This document shows, in pieces, positions 9,020 through 18,283 of a stretch of 64,000 bases of DNA. The first letter of the stretch is position 1. Every line of letters begins with the position of its first letter. The position numbers and the translations under genes are program-made. Source of the stretch: Streptomyces sp. V3I8 (GTDB taxonomy: Bacteria; Actinomycetota; Actinomycetes; Streptomycetales; Streptomycetaceae); assembly GCF_030817535.1 (NCBI RefSeq), contig NZ_JAUSZL010000002.1:7440001-7504000 (forward strand), written 5' to 3'. The notes beneath the pieces are model-generated. The model was not told the origin of the DNA. It saw nothing but the letters and a program-made list of their open reading frames with translations, and made no database searches.

Positions 9020-9367
9020 TGTCCGGCTGAGCTGTCCGGGGGCGGGCAGACACAGCTGCCGGCCCGGCTGCATGAAGACATCGGCGTGGAAGACGGTGCC
9101 GTCGGACATCGCGCGGCCGTCGTTGATGCGGGCGACGGTCCGCCAGGCCGGACCGTCGCCCGGTCGGCACTCAGCGACGCTCCACAGACTTTCCACCGGT
9201 CGCATGTCCCGTACCGCGTACAGCGGCTCGTGCACGGCGGCGGGCATCGACGCCCGCTCGGCGGCGGCGTGGGCAGTGGCGTCGGCAGCCACTGTGATGG
9301 GGGAGGCAGCCGCCGCAGCCAGGGCGCTGCAGGCGGGAAGCCGGACCAGGACGCTGCCGATCGGCAC
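9020..9367 (-). pseudogene. LysM-domain protein remnant
   Basis: The minus strand encodes YAVRDMRPVESLWSVAECRP, then WRTVARINDGRAMSDGTVFH and FMQPGRQLCLP, the pattern of a LysM-like domain at the C-terminus of large Streptomyces proteins. The expected upstream protein is missing, and the frame runs on into non-conserved sequence. No clear start. Best read as a leftover of a larger gene. Confidence 0.45.
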
Positions 9368-9539
9368 GGCAGCTGCACGGTGGGCAGAGCGCGTGGTGTG
9401 CGGCGTGCGGCGGGCCGCCCTCGTAGCCGTGCAGGGATTCGCTGTCCGCCGGTGGTTCGATGCCGAGGGTCCTCAGAGGTACTGCTGCGCGGTCATCAGC
9501 TGCTGGTTGGCGTGGATGCCTGGTCCATCTCAAGCAGCC

Positions 9540-9817
9540 GCGACTGTCCGGGCTGGGGCGAAACCCGGCTGCTCCGGCGGACGTCCTGGTCCGCCTGACC
9601 AGGCATGCGGCCGGTCGCCACAGGCTAGTGACGCACAGGGGACCGCTTCCGGACACGGTGGTCGAGGCACTGCTGACACACGGCGGCAGGGATTCGGCGG
9701 TGCTCCTGCACGGAAGCCGGGTCTCCCCGGCGACACATCGAGATTGCATCCCGCCTGACCGAGCACGTCCTCCTGGCCCTCGCGGTCCCGGCCGTCCGCA
9801 ACCGGGGCAAACGCTGA
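9540..9817 (+). pseudogene. Leucine-rich variant/HEAT-like repeat remnant
   Basis: RNPAAPADVLVRLTRH and HRGPLPDTVVEALLTHGG have the roughly 24-residue 'NP-x-P-x-x-V-x-x-L' rhythm of LRV-type repeat proteins common in Streptomyces. The frame must shift near 9735 to reach a plausible end (SRLTEHVLLALAVPAV, TGA 9815-9817). Broken or fragmentary; function unknown. Confidence 0.35.
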
Positions 9818-9857
9818 GCCCGTCCACCCGGCACGAAGCGACCGGTGCACCCGAGCG

Positions 9858-10262
9858 CTAGGCGTTGCTCCACCCGGCTGTGCTGCCATACAAGTCCAGC
9901 AGGTCCACCACGAAGAGGAGGGTCGAGCCCGCCGGGATCAACGGTGATGGCGACTGATTGCCGTAGCCGAGACGTGGGGGAACGATGATCTCGCGTCGAC
10001 CGCCGACCTTCATCCCCTTCACCCCACGGTCCCAGCCCTTGATGACCCTGCCACTGCCCAGGGCGAACTTGAACGGCTGGTCCCGGTCCCAGGAGGCATC
10101 GAACTCCTTCCCGGACTCGAAGACCACCCCGACGTAGTGGACCCTGACCACCATGCCCGACTTCACCTCGGCCCCGTCCCCGACGACCAGGTCCCGGACG
10201 GTCAACTCGGTAGGCGCGTCACCCTCCGGAACGCTGATCTCGGGCTTCGTCAGTTCACTCAT
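9858..10262 (-). CDS. FKBP-type peptidyl-prolyl isomerase
   Basis: A single-domain FKBP of 134 residues with the diagnostic core: VHYVGVVFESGKEFDAS, then FKFALGSGRVIKGWD, GRREIIVPPRLGYG and IPAGSTLLFVVDLLD. The aromatic residues lining the proline pocket are present. There is no signal peptide, so it is cytoplasmic. The ATG at 10262 is preceded by GATGAGGGTGCG. The usual role is cis-trans isomerisation of prolyl bonds during folding. It stands alone between two remnants. Confidence 0.9.
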   Translation of the reverse strand: MSELTKPEISVPEGDAPTELTVRDLVVGDGAEVKSGMVVRVHYVGVVFESGKEFDASWDRDQPFKFALGSGRVIKGWDRGVKGMKVGGRREIIVPPRLGYGNQSPSPLIPAGSTLLFVVDLLDLYGSTAGWSNA

Positions 10263-10309
10263 CGCACCCTCATCGCTCGCCGTCGAATGCCCTCCGTGCG
10301 GGCCGCCCG

Positions 10310-10670
10310 GACACATGGCACCGCGTGCGGCAGGTGGACACGCTACCGGGAGGGCCGGATCCGTCCCGCCCGACGGTCACTTCCCACGGTGCCGCCGGAA
10401 CCAGTGGGTCGACGGCCGTGCCGAGCCGTTCGAGCAGGGCCGGCGGTGCGTCGGCCACCTGTTCACTCACCGCGTGCAGGGATCGAGCTCCGGCGAGGAC
10501 CGCGCGGGCCGTCAGTGTCAGGAGTGTCAGGAGAGGGTGCCGTACTCCCCGCGGATTCCGCGGGTCCGGGACCTGCGCGAGGCGTTCCAGCAGATCCGGA
10601 AGATTGCTCCCGGACACCTCCGGATGCGGTCCGAGCTGTTCCGCGGTCCGAGCTGTTCCAAGGCAGGGGG
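10310..10670 (-). pseudogene. ISAs1-family transposase, N-terminal fragment
   Basis: The minus strand encodes LLERLAQVPDPRNPRGVRHP, then a hydrophobic helix LTLLTLTARAVLAGARSL and AVSEQVADAPPALLERLG. This is the DDE_Tnp_1-associated N-domain of ISAs1 transposases. The catalytic domain is missing. A C-terminal remnant of the same family, lacking about this N-domain, lies at 57345-58271. Confidence 0.65.
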
Positions 10671-11254
10671 ACCAGAGATGACGCGTCGGCAGACACAGGC
10701 AGTCCAAGGTCACAGAGAGTGGAGAACTCCATGATCGCGGACGTCCGTTCCTGCTGTGTACCGAACCCCGCCCGACCTGAGGAGACGTCGGTAACCGAGC
10801 GTCAGCCGACTACGCCGAAGTCCTGGCCGAAGAGGGTGCGGTAGTACGCGACTTCCGGTTCGCGCTTTATCCAGATGCCGCCGGTGGGGGGCTCCGTTGT
10901 TGCGTTGTCGAACCATCCGGCTGGTTTCCTCTGCGCTCTTCGAGATGCACGAAGAATGGTTCGCCGTACCGAGCCGCCACCTCCCTGAAGGTGATATGGG
11001 TGATATCTGCCGTAAGCTCTTTTTGGTTCCTCCGTGCTATCCGACGCACCGAGCCGCAACCGTCAGTTGAGCCGCCACACCATGACGAGGGACACCGCCT
11101 GGCGGATGCGTGTTCCCGACCGATTGGCACTCGCTCCGGTACCCTCCCGTGCGGTCACCGGAGGCCATGTAACCAGCGATTACTGGGCAGTTGACCTCAG
11201 GGTTTCGTGGTAGCGTCCTTGTTCGCAGGGACAGCGCAACCTGAAAGGGAAATC
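10671..11254. other. 584 bp without a confident gene
   Basis: Minus-strand frames near 10802-11060 contain GGIWIKREPEVAYYRTLFG and, in another frame, TFREVAARYGEPFFVHLEE. Both look protein-like but are short and overlapping, and lack starts. Probably debris. Confidence 0.35.
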
Positions 11255-11863
11255 GTGAACACGGAGAAGATCGTCGCTCGCCGCCTCTCGCTGGAAGAGG
11301 TGACGAAGCTCGGCGTGAAGGACAGGCTCTTCGTTTCCGCCGACACGTCAGAACTCAAGATTCCCGACTGCTATGTTTCTGCTTTTCTGACCAGGTCCGG
11401 TGAGGATTTCGAGGGCGGCTCGGTCACGGTGAGAACCGTATTCCAGGAAGAGGTTTCCTGCCTTCCTGACGGCGAGGACGAAGCCGGAATCTACGTGGCC
11501 GACGAAAACGGCTCGGTGACCATCGAGGTCCTCCAGTCCGCCGGTGTCGTGCTGGACCTGGCGCTTTTCGTCCCGGGTGGAGACAGGGGGGCCCTCACGG
11601 CCCTTTACGCTGCGGCCCGGCAGGCGTTCGGCGCCGACATCGTGCAGATCTGGCGCCAGGGCCTCAAGGAGGTTCCCGACGTGAAGGTCGACATCTTCGA
11701 GGAGCAGATTCCGCGGGGACGCAAGGGAGGCGACAGCCCCAAGCGTGACCGTCGCGCGATCGACACCTACCCCACCCGTGCGGACTTCATCGAGTTCTCC
11801 GAGGGGTGGAAGCCGGTCGTTGAGATTCACCGGCCGATCGTTGACGACACCCCGACGATCTGA
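11255..11863 (+). CDS. Hypothetical protein
   Basis: A 202-residue protein, not recognised. The GTG at 11255 is chosen because CTGAAAGGGAAATC gives a good ribosome-binding site; translation further upstream lacks one. There is no signal peptide, membrane segment or known motif. The middle (VTIEVLQSAGVVLDLALFVP) suggests beta strands; residues 145-172 (PDVKVDIFEEQIPRGRKGGD) are polar and probably a loop. The gene stands alone, with debris on both sides. It may belong to a mobile element. Confidence 0.6.
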   Translation: MNTEKIVARRLSLEEVTKLGVKDRLFVSADTSELKIPDCYVSAFLTRSGEDFEGGSVTVRTVFQEEVSCLPDGEDEAGIYVADENGSVTIEVLQSAGVVLDLALFVPGGDRGALTALYAAARQAFGADIVQIWRQGLKEVPDVKVDIFEEQIPRGRKGGDSPKRDRRAIDTYPTRADFIEFSEGWKPVVEIHRPIVDDTPTI

Positions 11864-12139
11864 GGCGGCGTTACCTCGCGTTCTCGGCCTGAGGAAATGC
11901 CGAGAACGCATACGCCGGACCCGGTCGTTCCCCGAGCGGCCCGGGGAGCCGTCGGAAAACAACTCACGAACGCCGAAGCGCCGTTCCACCCGATGACCTC
12001 ACGAGACAGTCCGTCTGACCAAGATCAAAGCTGGAAGTCACTCTGCGACAGCCCTCGGGGCTTCGACGTGGTCGAGTGACGTCCACTTCATGCTCAGGCC
12101 GGGCCGAGGAGGCGTGAGGGGGCCTCACCCCGGTTCCCG

Positions 12140-12290
12140 GCGTTGTGGGTCGCGGGAAGCCTCGCCGACCCGGACGCCAACGTCCTGGGATCGGCGGCCT
12201 CCGCCTCCCCGGCCGCCGGAGCGATCAACGCGGACCTCATCGCCGAGGACATCCGCCGCGCAGTCGGGGCTCACCGCGACCCCTTCTCGC
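12140..12290 (+). pseudogene. C-terminal scrap of a thioredoxin-reductase-like flavoprotein
   Basis: LWVAGSLADPDANVLGSAAS followed by GAINADLIAEDIRRAV is the FAD-binding C-terminal motif of TrxB-like oxidoreductases ('GVWVAGNV...AAAINADL'). No N-terminal part exists upstream. It ends against the MATE gene, which suggests a deletion joint near 12295. Confidence 0.5.
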
Positions 12291-12301
12291 GCGGACACCC
12301 T

Positions 12302-13648
12302 CTACCGCTCCGCCTGTGCGCCGACGCGCATCCACGCCGTGCCCCGCGCCCGGAACCACAGGCATGCGAGCCGTGCCAGGGTGAAGACACCCACCGCGAT
12401 CCACAGCCAGGTCAGATCGCCGTGCGCCGCGAACAGGATCGCGAGCAGTCCGAGGAACACGGCCGTGCACGCCAGCGACGCCCACGCCAGGAACACCGCG
12501 TCGCCCGCGCCGATGAGCACGCCGTCGAGCACGAACACGACCCCGGCGACCGGCTGGAAGACCGCGGCGACGATCAGAACCGGCATCAGCACGCGCGCCA
12601 CCTCCTGATCGCTGGTGAACGCCCCGGCCAGCACCGGGCTCAGCGCCGCCAATCCGACGCCGGTGACCACCCCGAACCAGAGCCCCCACCGGTTCATCTG
12701 CGCGACCACCCGCCTCGTCCGCTCGATCCGCCCGGCGCCCAGCTCGTGCCCGACCAGCGCCTGCGCGGCGATCGCGAGGGCGTCGAGCGCGAGAGCGAGC
12801 ATGATCCACAGGTTCGCGGCGATGGTGTTCGCGGCCAGCGCGTCGGTGCCCAGCCGGCCCGCGGCCCACACCGCGGCCAGCCAGTAGACCCGCAGGCCGA
12901 TCGTGCGCACGAGCAGCGCGAAGTTCGCGGAGAGCGACGCGCGGATCGCCCGCACATCCGGCCACGGGGTGACCCCCTCGGCGCGGCACGCACTCACCAC
13001 GATGTACGCGTACGCGACCGCCATCGCCGTCTGTACGCTCGCCGTTCCGGCCGCCGAGCCCGCGATCCCGAACCCGCACGGGTACACCAGGATCCAGTTC
13101 ACCAGCGCATTGACGACCGCTGCCGCCGCCGCGACCACCAGCGGGGTGCGCATGTCGTGCAGGCCGCGCAGCAGCCCGGTCGCGGCGAGCACGAGCAGCA
13201 TCCCCGGCAGCCCCACGGAACTGACCCGCAGGTAGGTCGCCGCGTACGGGGCCGCCTGCGTTCCCGCGCCGAGCCAGCGCACGATCGGGTCCGCACCCAG
13301 CACGCCGACGACCGCGAGCAGCAGACCGAGTCCGGCCGCCAGGTAGAGCCCATTGATCCCGCGCGCCAGGCCCTCCTTGCGCTGTCCGGCTCCGATGAGC
13401 CGGGAGACCTGCGCGGTGGTGCTGTAGGCGAGGAAGATGCACACGTTGACGAGCGTGTTCAGGGCGGCTCCGGCTGTACCGAGCCCGGCGAGCTGAGCGG
13501 GGCCCAGGTGCCCGACGACGGCGCTGTCGGTGAGCACGAACAGCGGTTCGGCCAGCAGCGCGCCGAGCGCGGGTATCGCCAGGGCGCGGACCTGCCGCCC
13601 GGAGACACGCGTCGCGTCGTCCGTGTCCTGCGTGAGATCGGCTTTCAC
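12302..13648 (-). CDS. MATE-family multidrug efflux transporter (DinF-like)
   Basis: A 448-residue membrane protein with about twelve hydrophobic segments in two related halves, the arrangement of MATE transporters. The first half carries the family signature around PLFVLTDSAVVGHLGPAQLA with a conserved Asp, and the second half repeats it. These pumps export cationic compounds in exchange for Na+ or H+. The GTG at 13648 follows AGCGGAGCGAC and starts 12 bp after the upstream peptidase gene stops, so the two form an operon. The pairing suggests export of a product linked to the hydrolase, or resistance. Confidence 0.88.
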   Translation of the reverse strand: MKADLTQDTDDATRVSGRQVRALAIPALGALLAEPLFVLTDSAVVGHLGPAQLAGLGTAGAALNTLVNVCIFLAYSTTAQVSRLIGAGQRKEGLARGINGLYLAAGLGLLLAVVGVLGADPIVRWLGAGTQAAPYAATYLRVSSVGLPGMLLVLAATGLLRGLHDMRTPLVVAAAAAVVNALVNWILVYPCGFGIAGSAAGTASVQTAMAVAYAYIVVSACRAEGVTPWPDVRAIRASLSANFALLVRTIGLRVYWLAAVWAAGRLGTDALAANTIAANLWIMLALALDALAIAAQALVGHELGAGRIERTRRVVAQMNRWGLWFGVVTGVGLAALSPVLAGAFTSDQEVARVLMPVLIVAAVFQPVAGVVFVLDGVLIGAGDAVFLAWASLACTAVFLGLLAILFAAHGDLTWLWIAVGVFTLARLACLWFRARGTAWMRVGAQAER

Positions 13649-13659
13649 GTCGCTCCGCT

Positions 13660-14928
13660 TCAGATCTGGTGGTGCAGCATGCGCAGCAGGTGGTCGAGGA
13701 CGCGTCCGCCACTGGCGCGAAGCCCGTCGTGCTCGTGCTCGTCGGTCGCCCACAGCCGCAGGCCCCTGATGGTCTCGGCGGTCTGCAGCGAGTAAGTGGC
13801 GTCGACGTACATGTCGTCGAGGTAGACGGCGGCGACCACGGGGACGTCGTTCGCGGCCAACTGCTGAGGATCGTAGAGATCGGGCCAGCCCTCGCGGGCG
13901 AACAGCATCTCGGCGGGCTCGCGCAGGGGCGCGAGACAGGGTTGGTCGAAGTGGCACGGGTAGGTCATCTCGCCGGTGAACAGCACCGGGGCGTCCCCGG
14001 CCAGCGCCGTACGCGCGTCGAACCGGGGGAACTCGCCGCGCACTCGCCGAGCTGCCCAGTTCGTCGCGCCGGTGCCGCGCTGGGCGTAGGTGAGTTCATG
14101 CATGAGCGGGTTCAGCGGCAGTTGGGCGTAGCTGAGGAAAGCCGCGGCGCGGGCGAGGAAACCGTCGGACAGCTCCGCTCCGGCCCAGGTGTCTTCGAGC
14201 AGGTGGTGCAGCACGTCCGCGCCGTCGCTCATGCCGAGCATCAGCCCGAGCGACTGGAAGGCCTCGACGGTGAGCAAGGATCCGTCCGGCATCGGTGCCG
14301 GGCGCTCGATCAGGTGTGCGGCGATGCGGCGGACCGAGGCGGCGTCCTGCGGGTACCGGCGGTAGTACGCGGTGTTCTTGCGGTGCACGCGCGGATAGGT
14401 GGCGCGGTAGACCTCGTCGGCGGTGACGCGCAAACCGGGAAGACCGCCGGTGATGATCGCCTCGCGCAGGCCCTCGGGCGCGAACGAGAGGTAGGTGACG
14501 GTGCACATTCCGCCGAAGCTCTGGCCGAGCACCGACCACGGTTCGTCGGTCAGTTCGCGCCTGATCAGTTCGGCGTCGCGGACAATGGCGTCGGCGCGGA
14601 AATGGGTGAGGTAGTCGGCCTGCGCGGCGGACCCGCCACGAGCCGGGAGCGTTTGACGGGTGATCGGACTGGAGCGGCCCGTGCCGCGCTGGTCGAGCAG
14701 CAGGACGCGGTAGTCGTCGAGTGCGCGGTCCAGCCAGGAGTCCCGGCCGACCGGACGCGGCGCCGCCATGCCGGGGCCGCCTTGCAGGAACAGCAGCCAG
14801 GGAAGCTGCTCGCGCTCGCGTCCGGTGGCCACGACCTCGCGCGCGTAGATCTCGATGTGCTCGCCATCCGGCCGATCATGGTCGAGGGGGACGGGGAAGA
14901 GATGATCGGTCAGCGTGACACCGGGCAT
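13660..14928 (-). CDS. Proline iminopeptidase-like alpha/beta hydrolase (S33)
   Basis: A 422-residue alpha/beta hydrolase. The oxyanion-hole motif QGGPG is at residues 49-53, LLLDQRGTGRS at 76-86 and the nucleophile elbow GQSFGG at 135-140 (Ser137), all typical of peptidase family S33 proline iminopeptidases; the C-terminal HEHDG supplies a histidine candidate. It lacks a signal peptide. It is the first gene of a two-gene operon with the MATE transporter. Family members remove N-terminal proline or hydrolyse related amides; some inactivate peptide-like compounds. Exact substrate not shown. Confidence 0.85.
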   Translation of the reverse strand: MPGVTLTDHLFPVPLDHDRPDGEHIEIYAREVVATGREREQLPWLLFLQGGPGMAAPRPVGRDSWLDRALDDYRVLLLDQRGTGRSSPITRQTLPARGGSAAQADYLTHFRADAIVRDAELIRRELTDEPWSVLGQSFGGMCTVTYLSFAPEGLREAIITGGLPGLRVTADEVYRATYPRVHRKNTAYYRRYPQDAASVRRIAAHLIERPAPMPDGSLLTVEAFQSLGLMLGMSDGADVLHHLLEDTWAGAELSDGFLARAAAFLSYAQLPLNPLMHELTYAQRGTGATNWAARRVRGEFPRFDARTALAGDAPVLFTGEMTYPCHFDQPCLAPLREPAEMLFAREGWPDLYDPQQLAANDVPVVAAVYLDDMYVDATYSLQTAETIRGLRLWATDEHEHDGLRASGGRVLDHLLRMLHHQI

Positions 14929-15003
14929 GGAAGGCTCCTTTGCGGCAATGGAGTGATCTTGATACGGGCGCTGCTCCGGCGTACGTTCGGCACCGTCGCT
15001 GCG

Positions 15004-15897
15004 TCAGGCATGCCTCGGCGGTGCGAGGATGCTGATGGCGTTGGCCGCGATGATTGCCGCGATGCTCGACCAGGCGGCCACGTCGAGCTTCTGTCCCGGA
15101 ACGAGTGCACCGACGGCTGCGGCGAGCACCGGGTTGACGCTCATGAACAGTCCGAACGCCTCCGCGGGAACGCGGCGCAGCGTGAACAGGTCCGCGAGGA
15201 ACGGCAGAGCGGACGATAGGACTCCGGCCGCGACAGCTGCACCGAGTGCCCCGGCGGAAGGCGTGTGGTGCACCGCGACACCGGCTCCGATGGGCAGGAA
15301 GACCAAGGCGGACAGGACCGCTGCGGCTGCTGTGCCCTGTGTTCCGGGGATGCGCTGCCCGACGGAGCGGTTGAGGAGGATGTAAGCGGCCCAGCCGGCA
15401 GCGGCGAGCAGACCGAGCCCCATGCCGAGGTAATCGGTGGTAGGGCGCGGGCGCATCAGTGCGACGACTCCCGCCGCGGCGAGTACGGCGCAGCACAGGT
15501 CCACGCGTCTGCGCGAACCGGCCAGCGCGATCGTGAGGGGGCCGAGGAACTCCAGGGTCACCGCCAGGCCGAGACCGATCCGGTCGATCGCGGTGTAGAG
15601 CGACAGGTTCGTCACACCGAAGTCGGCCGCGAGCAGCAGCACCAGCCCCCACTGGCGCCGTGTGAAGGACCGAAGGCGGGGCCGACCGAAGGTGAGCAGC
15701 ACCGCCGCCGCGACGTACTGGCGGACCGCGACGACACCGACAGGGCCGAGCACCGGGAAGGCCAGCGACCCGATCGCGGCGCCGAGCTGGGTCGAAAGGC
15801 CGCTGGCGAGCATCGTGCAGACCCCGGCCATGGGCACGGAGCCGCGCTTCTTGGGCAGGACGGCGCGGCCTGCTGGACGGACGGGGGCTGCTTGCAT
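15004..15897 (-). CDS. EamA/RhtA-type drug/metabolite exporter
   Basis: A 297-residue protein with ten predicted membrane helices arranged as two EamA repeats. The segment RRVPAEAFGLFMSVNPVLAA matches RhtA-like threonine/homoserine exporters. It is in the inner membrane. It is divergent from the LysR gene at 15966 with a 68-bp intergenic region, so the regulator probably controls it. The substrate is likely an amino acid or related metabolite, by family. Confidence 0.85.
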   Translation of the reverse strand: MQAAPVRPAGRAVLPKKRGSVPMAGVCTMLASGLSTQLGAAIGSLAFPVLGPVGVVAVRQYVAAAVLLTFGRPRLRSFTRRQWGLVLLLAADFGVTNLSLYTAIDRIGLGLAVTLEFLGPLTIALAGSRRRVDLCCAVLAAAGVVALMRPRPTTDYLGMGLGLLAAAGWAAYILLNRSVGQRIPGTQGTAAAAVLSALVFLPIGAGVAVHHTPSAGALGAAVAAGVLSSALPFLADLFTLRRVPAEAFGLFMSVNPVLAAAVGALVPGQKLDVAAWSSIAAIIAANAISILAPPRHA

Positions 15898-15965
15898 GCG
15901 TCGATCCTGTGCCGCGCCGGACCGTGCGCAAAATGCATGGAGCCCGCCCGCTATACGCTTCGGTT

Positions 15966-16817
15966 ATGGATGTCGAGCTGCGTCAGTTGCGCTGCCTCGT
16001 CGCAATCGTTGACGAGGGCACGTTCACCGACGCCGCGATCGCTCTGGGTGTCTCACAGGCTGCGGTCTCCCGCACGCTTTCGACGCTCGAGAAGCGCCTC
16101 GGCGTACGGCTGCTGCGACGTACGCCCCGCGAGACCTCGCCGACCGCGATCGGACTGCGCGTCGTGGCGCACGCCCGGCGCGTGCTGACCGAGGTCGACA
16201 ACCTGGTACAGGAAGCGACATCGGGTCACGTCGAACTGCGTATAGGCCACCCCTGGTCGGCACTGGGCCGACTCACACCCGCCTTTCAGCACCGGTGGCG
16301 GGAATCGCACCCGAAAACGCAACTGCACCTGCTGCGCATCAACTCCCCGAGCGCCGGCCTGGCCGAGGGCACCGCGGACCTCGCGGTCATGCGCAGGCCG
16401 CTGGAGGACCGCCGCTTCGAGGGCGCCATCGTGGGTCTGGAAACACGCTGGTGCGCGATGGCCGCCTCCGACCCCCTGGCGCGGCGCCGCTCGGTGCAAC
16501 TGGCCGATCTCAGCAGCCGCGTCCTGCTGGTCGACCAGCGCACCGGGTCGACCGATGCGGAACTGTGGCCCGCGAACGCGCGCCCCGCGACACAGGTGAG
16601 CCGTGACATCGACGACTGGCTCACGGTCATCGCCACCGGCCGCTGCGTGGGGGTTACCGCGCAGTCCGTCGTTGACCAGTATCCAAGGCCCGGCATCGTC
16701 TACCTGCCGGTACGCGACGCCGAACCGATCGCCGTACGACTGGTCTGGTGGCGCGACGACCCCCACCCGGCCACCCGCAACGTGCTCGAACTTCTTACCG
16801 AGCTTTACCGCACATGA
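15966..16817 (+). CDS. LysR-family transcriptional regulator
   Basis: A 283-residue LysR protein. The helix-turn-helix (RQLRCLVAIVDEGTFTDAAI, then VSQAAVSRTLSTLEKRLG) is at the N-terminus, followed by a two-lobed effector-binding domain. The ATG at 15966 is the first that keeps the standard N-terminus; earlier in-frame starts overlap the divergent promoter. The likely target is the EamA exporter next to it, an arrangement common for amino-acid exporters. The ligand is unknown. Confidence 0.85.
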   Translation: MDVELRQLRCLVAIVDEGTFTDAAIALGVSQAAVSRTLSTLEKRLGVRLLRRTPRETSPTAIGLRVVAHARRVLTEVDNLVQEATSGHVELRIGHPWSALGRLTPAFQHRWRESHPKTQLHLLRINSPSAGLAEGTADLAVMRRPLEDRRFEGAIVGLETRWCAMAASDPLARRRSVQLADLSSRVLLVDQRTGSTDAELWPANARPATQVSRDIDDWLTVIATGRCVGVTAQSVVDQYPRPGIVYLPVRDAEPIAVRLVWWRDDPHPATRNVLELLTELYRT

Positions 16818-17084
16818 CCGATCGGGTGTGGCGTGGCTGACGCCTCTGCCCAGGGATGTCGGTCGTGGTCCGGCGTCGCTCGGTTGTACTGGGCGGTGGG
16901 TCTTTTCTGCAGGTGGTGTTGCAGAAGCCGGCGCCGATGCCGGCCGGGTGATGCCGGCCGGCCGGGCGAGGACCCCGCTGGTGGACACGCTCGCGGTTCC
17001 GGTGAACCGTTCGACGCTGCTGCGCCCGACACGGGTCCCCCGAGGGTCCGTACAGAATCGGTGGCACCGTAGGGGCCCTCGGTC

Positions 17085-17690
17085 CTACTTCGATTCCAGG
17101 GACTCCTCGAAAGACCGTTTCCCGTCCCAAGGCACCTCGGTGCAGGGTTCCACCGCGCCCTTCACCACGTACACGCTTGCGGCAGGGCTGATCCGACCGG
17201 CCGGTTCCGGCTCCTCGAAGACCAGGGAGTCACCCGGACGCAGTGTGTACTCGTGCTTGGGCGTCACGGAGGGGTCGCCCTCCTGGGTCAGGATCCAGCG
17301 CGGCTGATATATCTCACCGCGAGGCTGTGCGCAGACGTAGCCGCTCCTGGGCTCGTCCACGCTGACGTTGACGCCCTCGGCCCGGAGCCTGTCGGTCAGT
17401 TCCTCCTTCTGCTCCCCACTCAGAAGGATCTCCTCCATGCTGACGGTGACACTGCCGTCCTCGTGCCGCTCGACGGCGTACGCCTGCGCCCCTCCCGTCG
17501 ACGCCGGCAACGCCACCACGCCCCCCGCCACGGCGACACATGCCGCAAGGGCGACCAGCATCCGGCGAGTGGTGATCGTGCGGCGGCTCACCGGCTCCGC
17601 AACCGGTGAGTCCTCGGCCCTGAGAGCGATCTCCCGCTGGAGTTCGTTCAGCAGACGGTCCTCGAAGGTCTTCGCCGTCCTGGCGCTCAT
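17085..17690 (-). CDS. Membrane-anchored partner of the ECF sigma factor (CU044_5270-like)
   Basis: A 201-residue protein with a cytoplasmic N-terminus (residues 1-42), one membrane helix (MLVALAACVAVAGGVVALPA, residues 44-63) and an extracytoplasmic domain. Its ATG overlaps the sigma-factor stop as ATGA, so the two are translationally coupled. Position and topology suggest an anti-sigma role, but no zinc-binding HxxxCxxC motif is present; it looks like the CU044_5270 family that travels with these sigma factors. The signal and mechanism are inferred. Confidence 0.7.
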   Translation of the reverse strand: MSARTAKTFEDRLLNELQREIALRAEDSPVAEPVSRRTITTRRMLVALAACVAVAGGVVALPASTGGAQAYAVERHEDGSVTVSMEEILLSGEQKEELTDRLRAEGVNVSVDEPRSGYVCAQPRGEIYQPRWILTQEGDPSVTPKHEYTLRPGDSLVFEEPEPAGRISPAASVYVVKGAVEPCTEVPWDGKRSFEESLESK

Positions 17691-18283
17691 GCCTCTCCCC
17701 TTGCGTACGTGAGTGCTGCTTGCTGCCCGCCGACTCCGGCCGCCGCCGAGCGCAGCGACCTGCGCGCCCGGTGCAGCCGCACCCGGGCGGTGACCTTGCG
17801 TATGCCCAGTGCCACGGCGGCCTCGGTGACGCTCAGCTGATCGACGGCGACGAGTTCGACCACCGCGCGCTCGCCGTCGGGGAGCCTGTCCAGGGCGGCC
17901 AGCGCGCGACGCCCTGCCTCCTCGGCGTCGAGCTTCTCCTCCAGCCGGGCGATGTCGTCGCCCTCCAGCAGCCGGCGGCCGGCGATACGGCCCCCGAGCA
18001 CGTTCTGACGCGCGCTCCTTCGGGCCTCCGTGGCCGCCACGTTGCGTGCGATGCCGTACAGCCAGGCCGTCTCGCTCCCGAGGTCGGGACGGTAGGCACG
18101 GGCGGAGTCGATCACCGCGAGGAAGGTCTCGGCGGTGAGATCGGCGACGGTGTGCGGGTCGGTGACCCGCCTGGCCATGAAGCGGGTGACGGTGTCGACA
18201 TGGCGGCGATAGAAGACCTCGAAGGCGGCCGGATCGTACATCTCTCCCGGTGGGCCGCTCCGGCTTCTGCTGTCGGATGCCAA
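17687..18283 (-). CDS. ECF-type RNA polymerase sigma factor
   Basis: A 198-residue sigma-70 of the extracytoplasmic-function type. Region 2 (FYRRHVDTVTRFMARRV, then TAETFLAVIDSARAY and AWLYGIARNVAATEARR) and region 4 (LPDGERAVVELVAVDQLSV, then VRLHRARRSLR) are present, with no region 1 or 3. The start is TTG at 18283, decided by an excellent GGGAGG eight bases upstream; the internal ATG at 18241 is too close to its own candidate site. It forms an operon with the membrane protein at 17085. It probably directs a cell-envelope or stress response. Confidence 0.88.
   Translation of the reverse strand: MASDSRSRSGPPGEMYDPAAFEVFYRRHVDTVTRFMARRVTDPHTVADLTAETFLAVIDSARAYRPDLGSETAWLYGIARNVAATEARRSARQNVLGGRIAGRRLLEGDDIARLEEKLDAEEAGRRALAALDRLPDGERAVVELVAVDQLSVTEAAVALGIRKVTARVRLHRARRSLRSAAAGVGGQQAALTYARGEA

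Noticed and set aside
12143..13795. A 550-residue plus-strand frame opposite the MATE gene
   Set aside because: Its His/Arg/Gln-rich composition is the typical antisense shadow of a GC-rich membrane-protein gene. Only the first ~48 residues (TrxB-like tail) have coding character.
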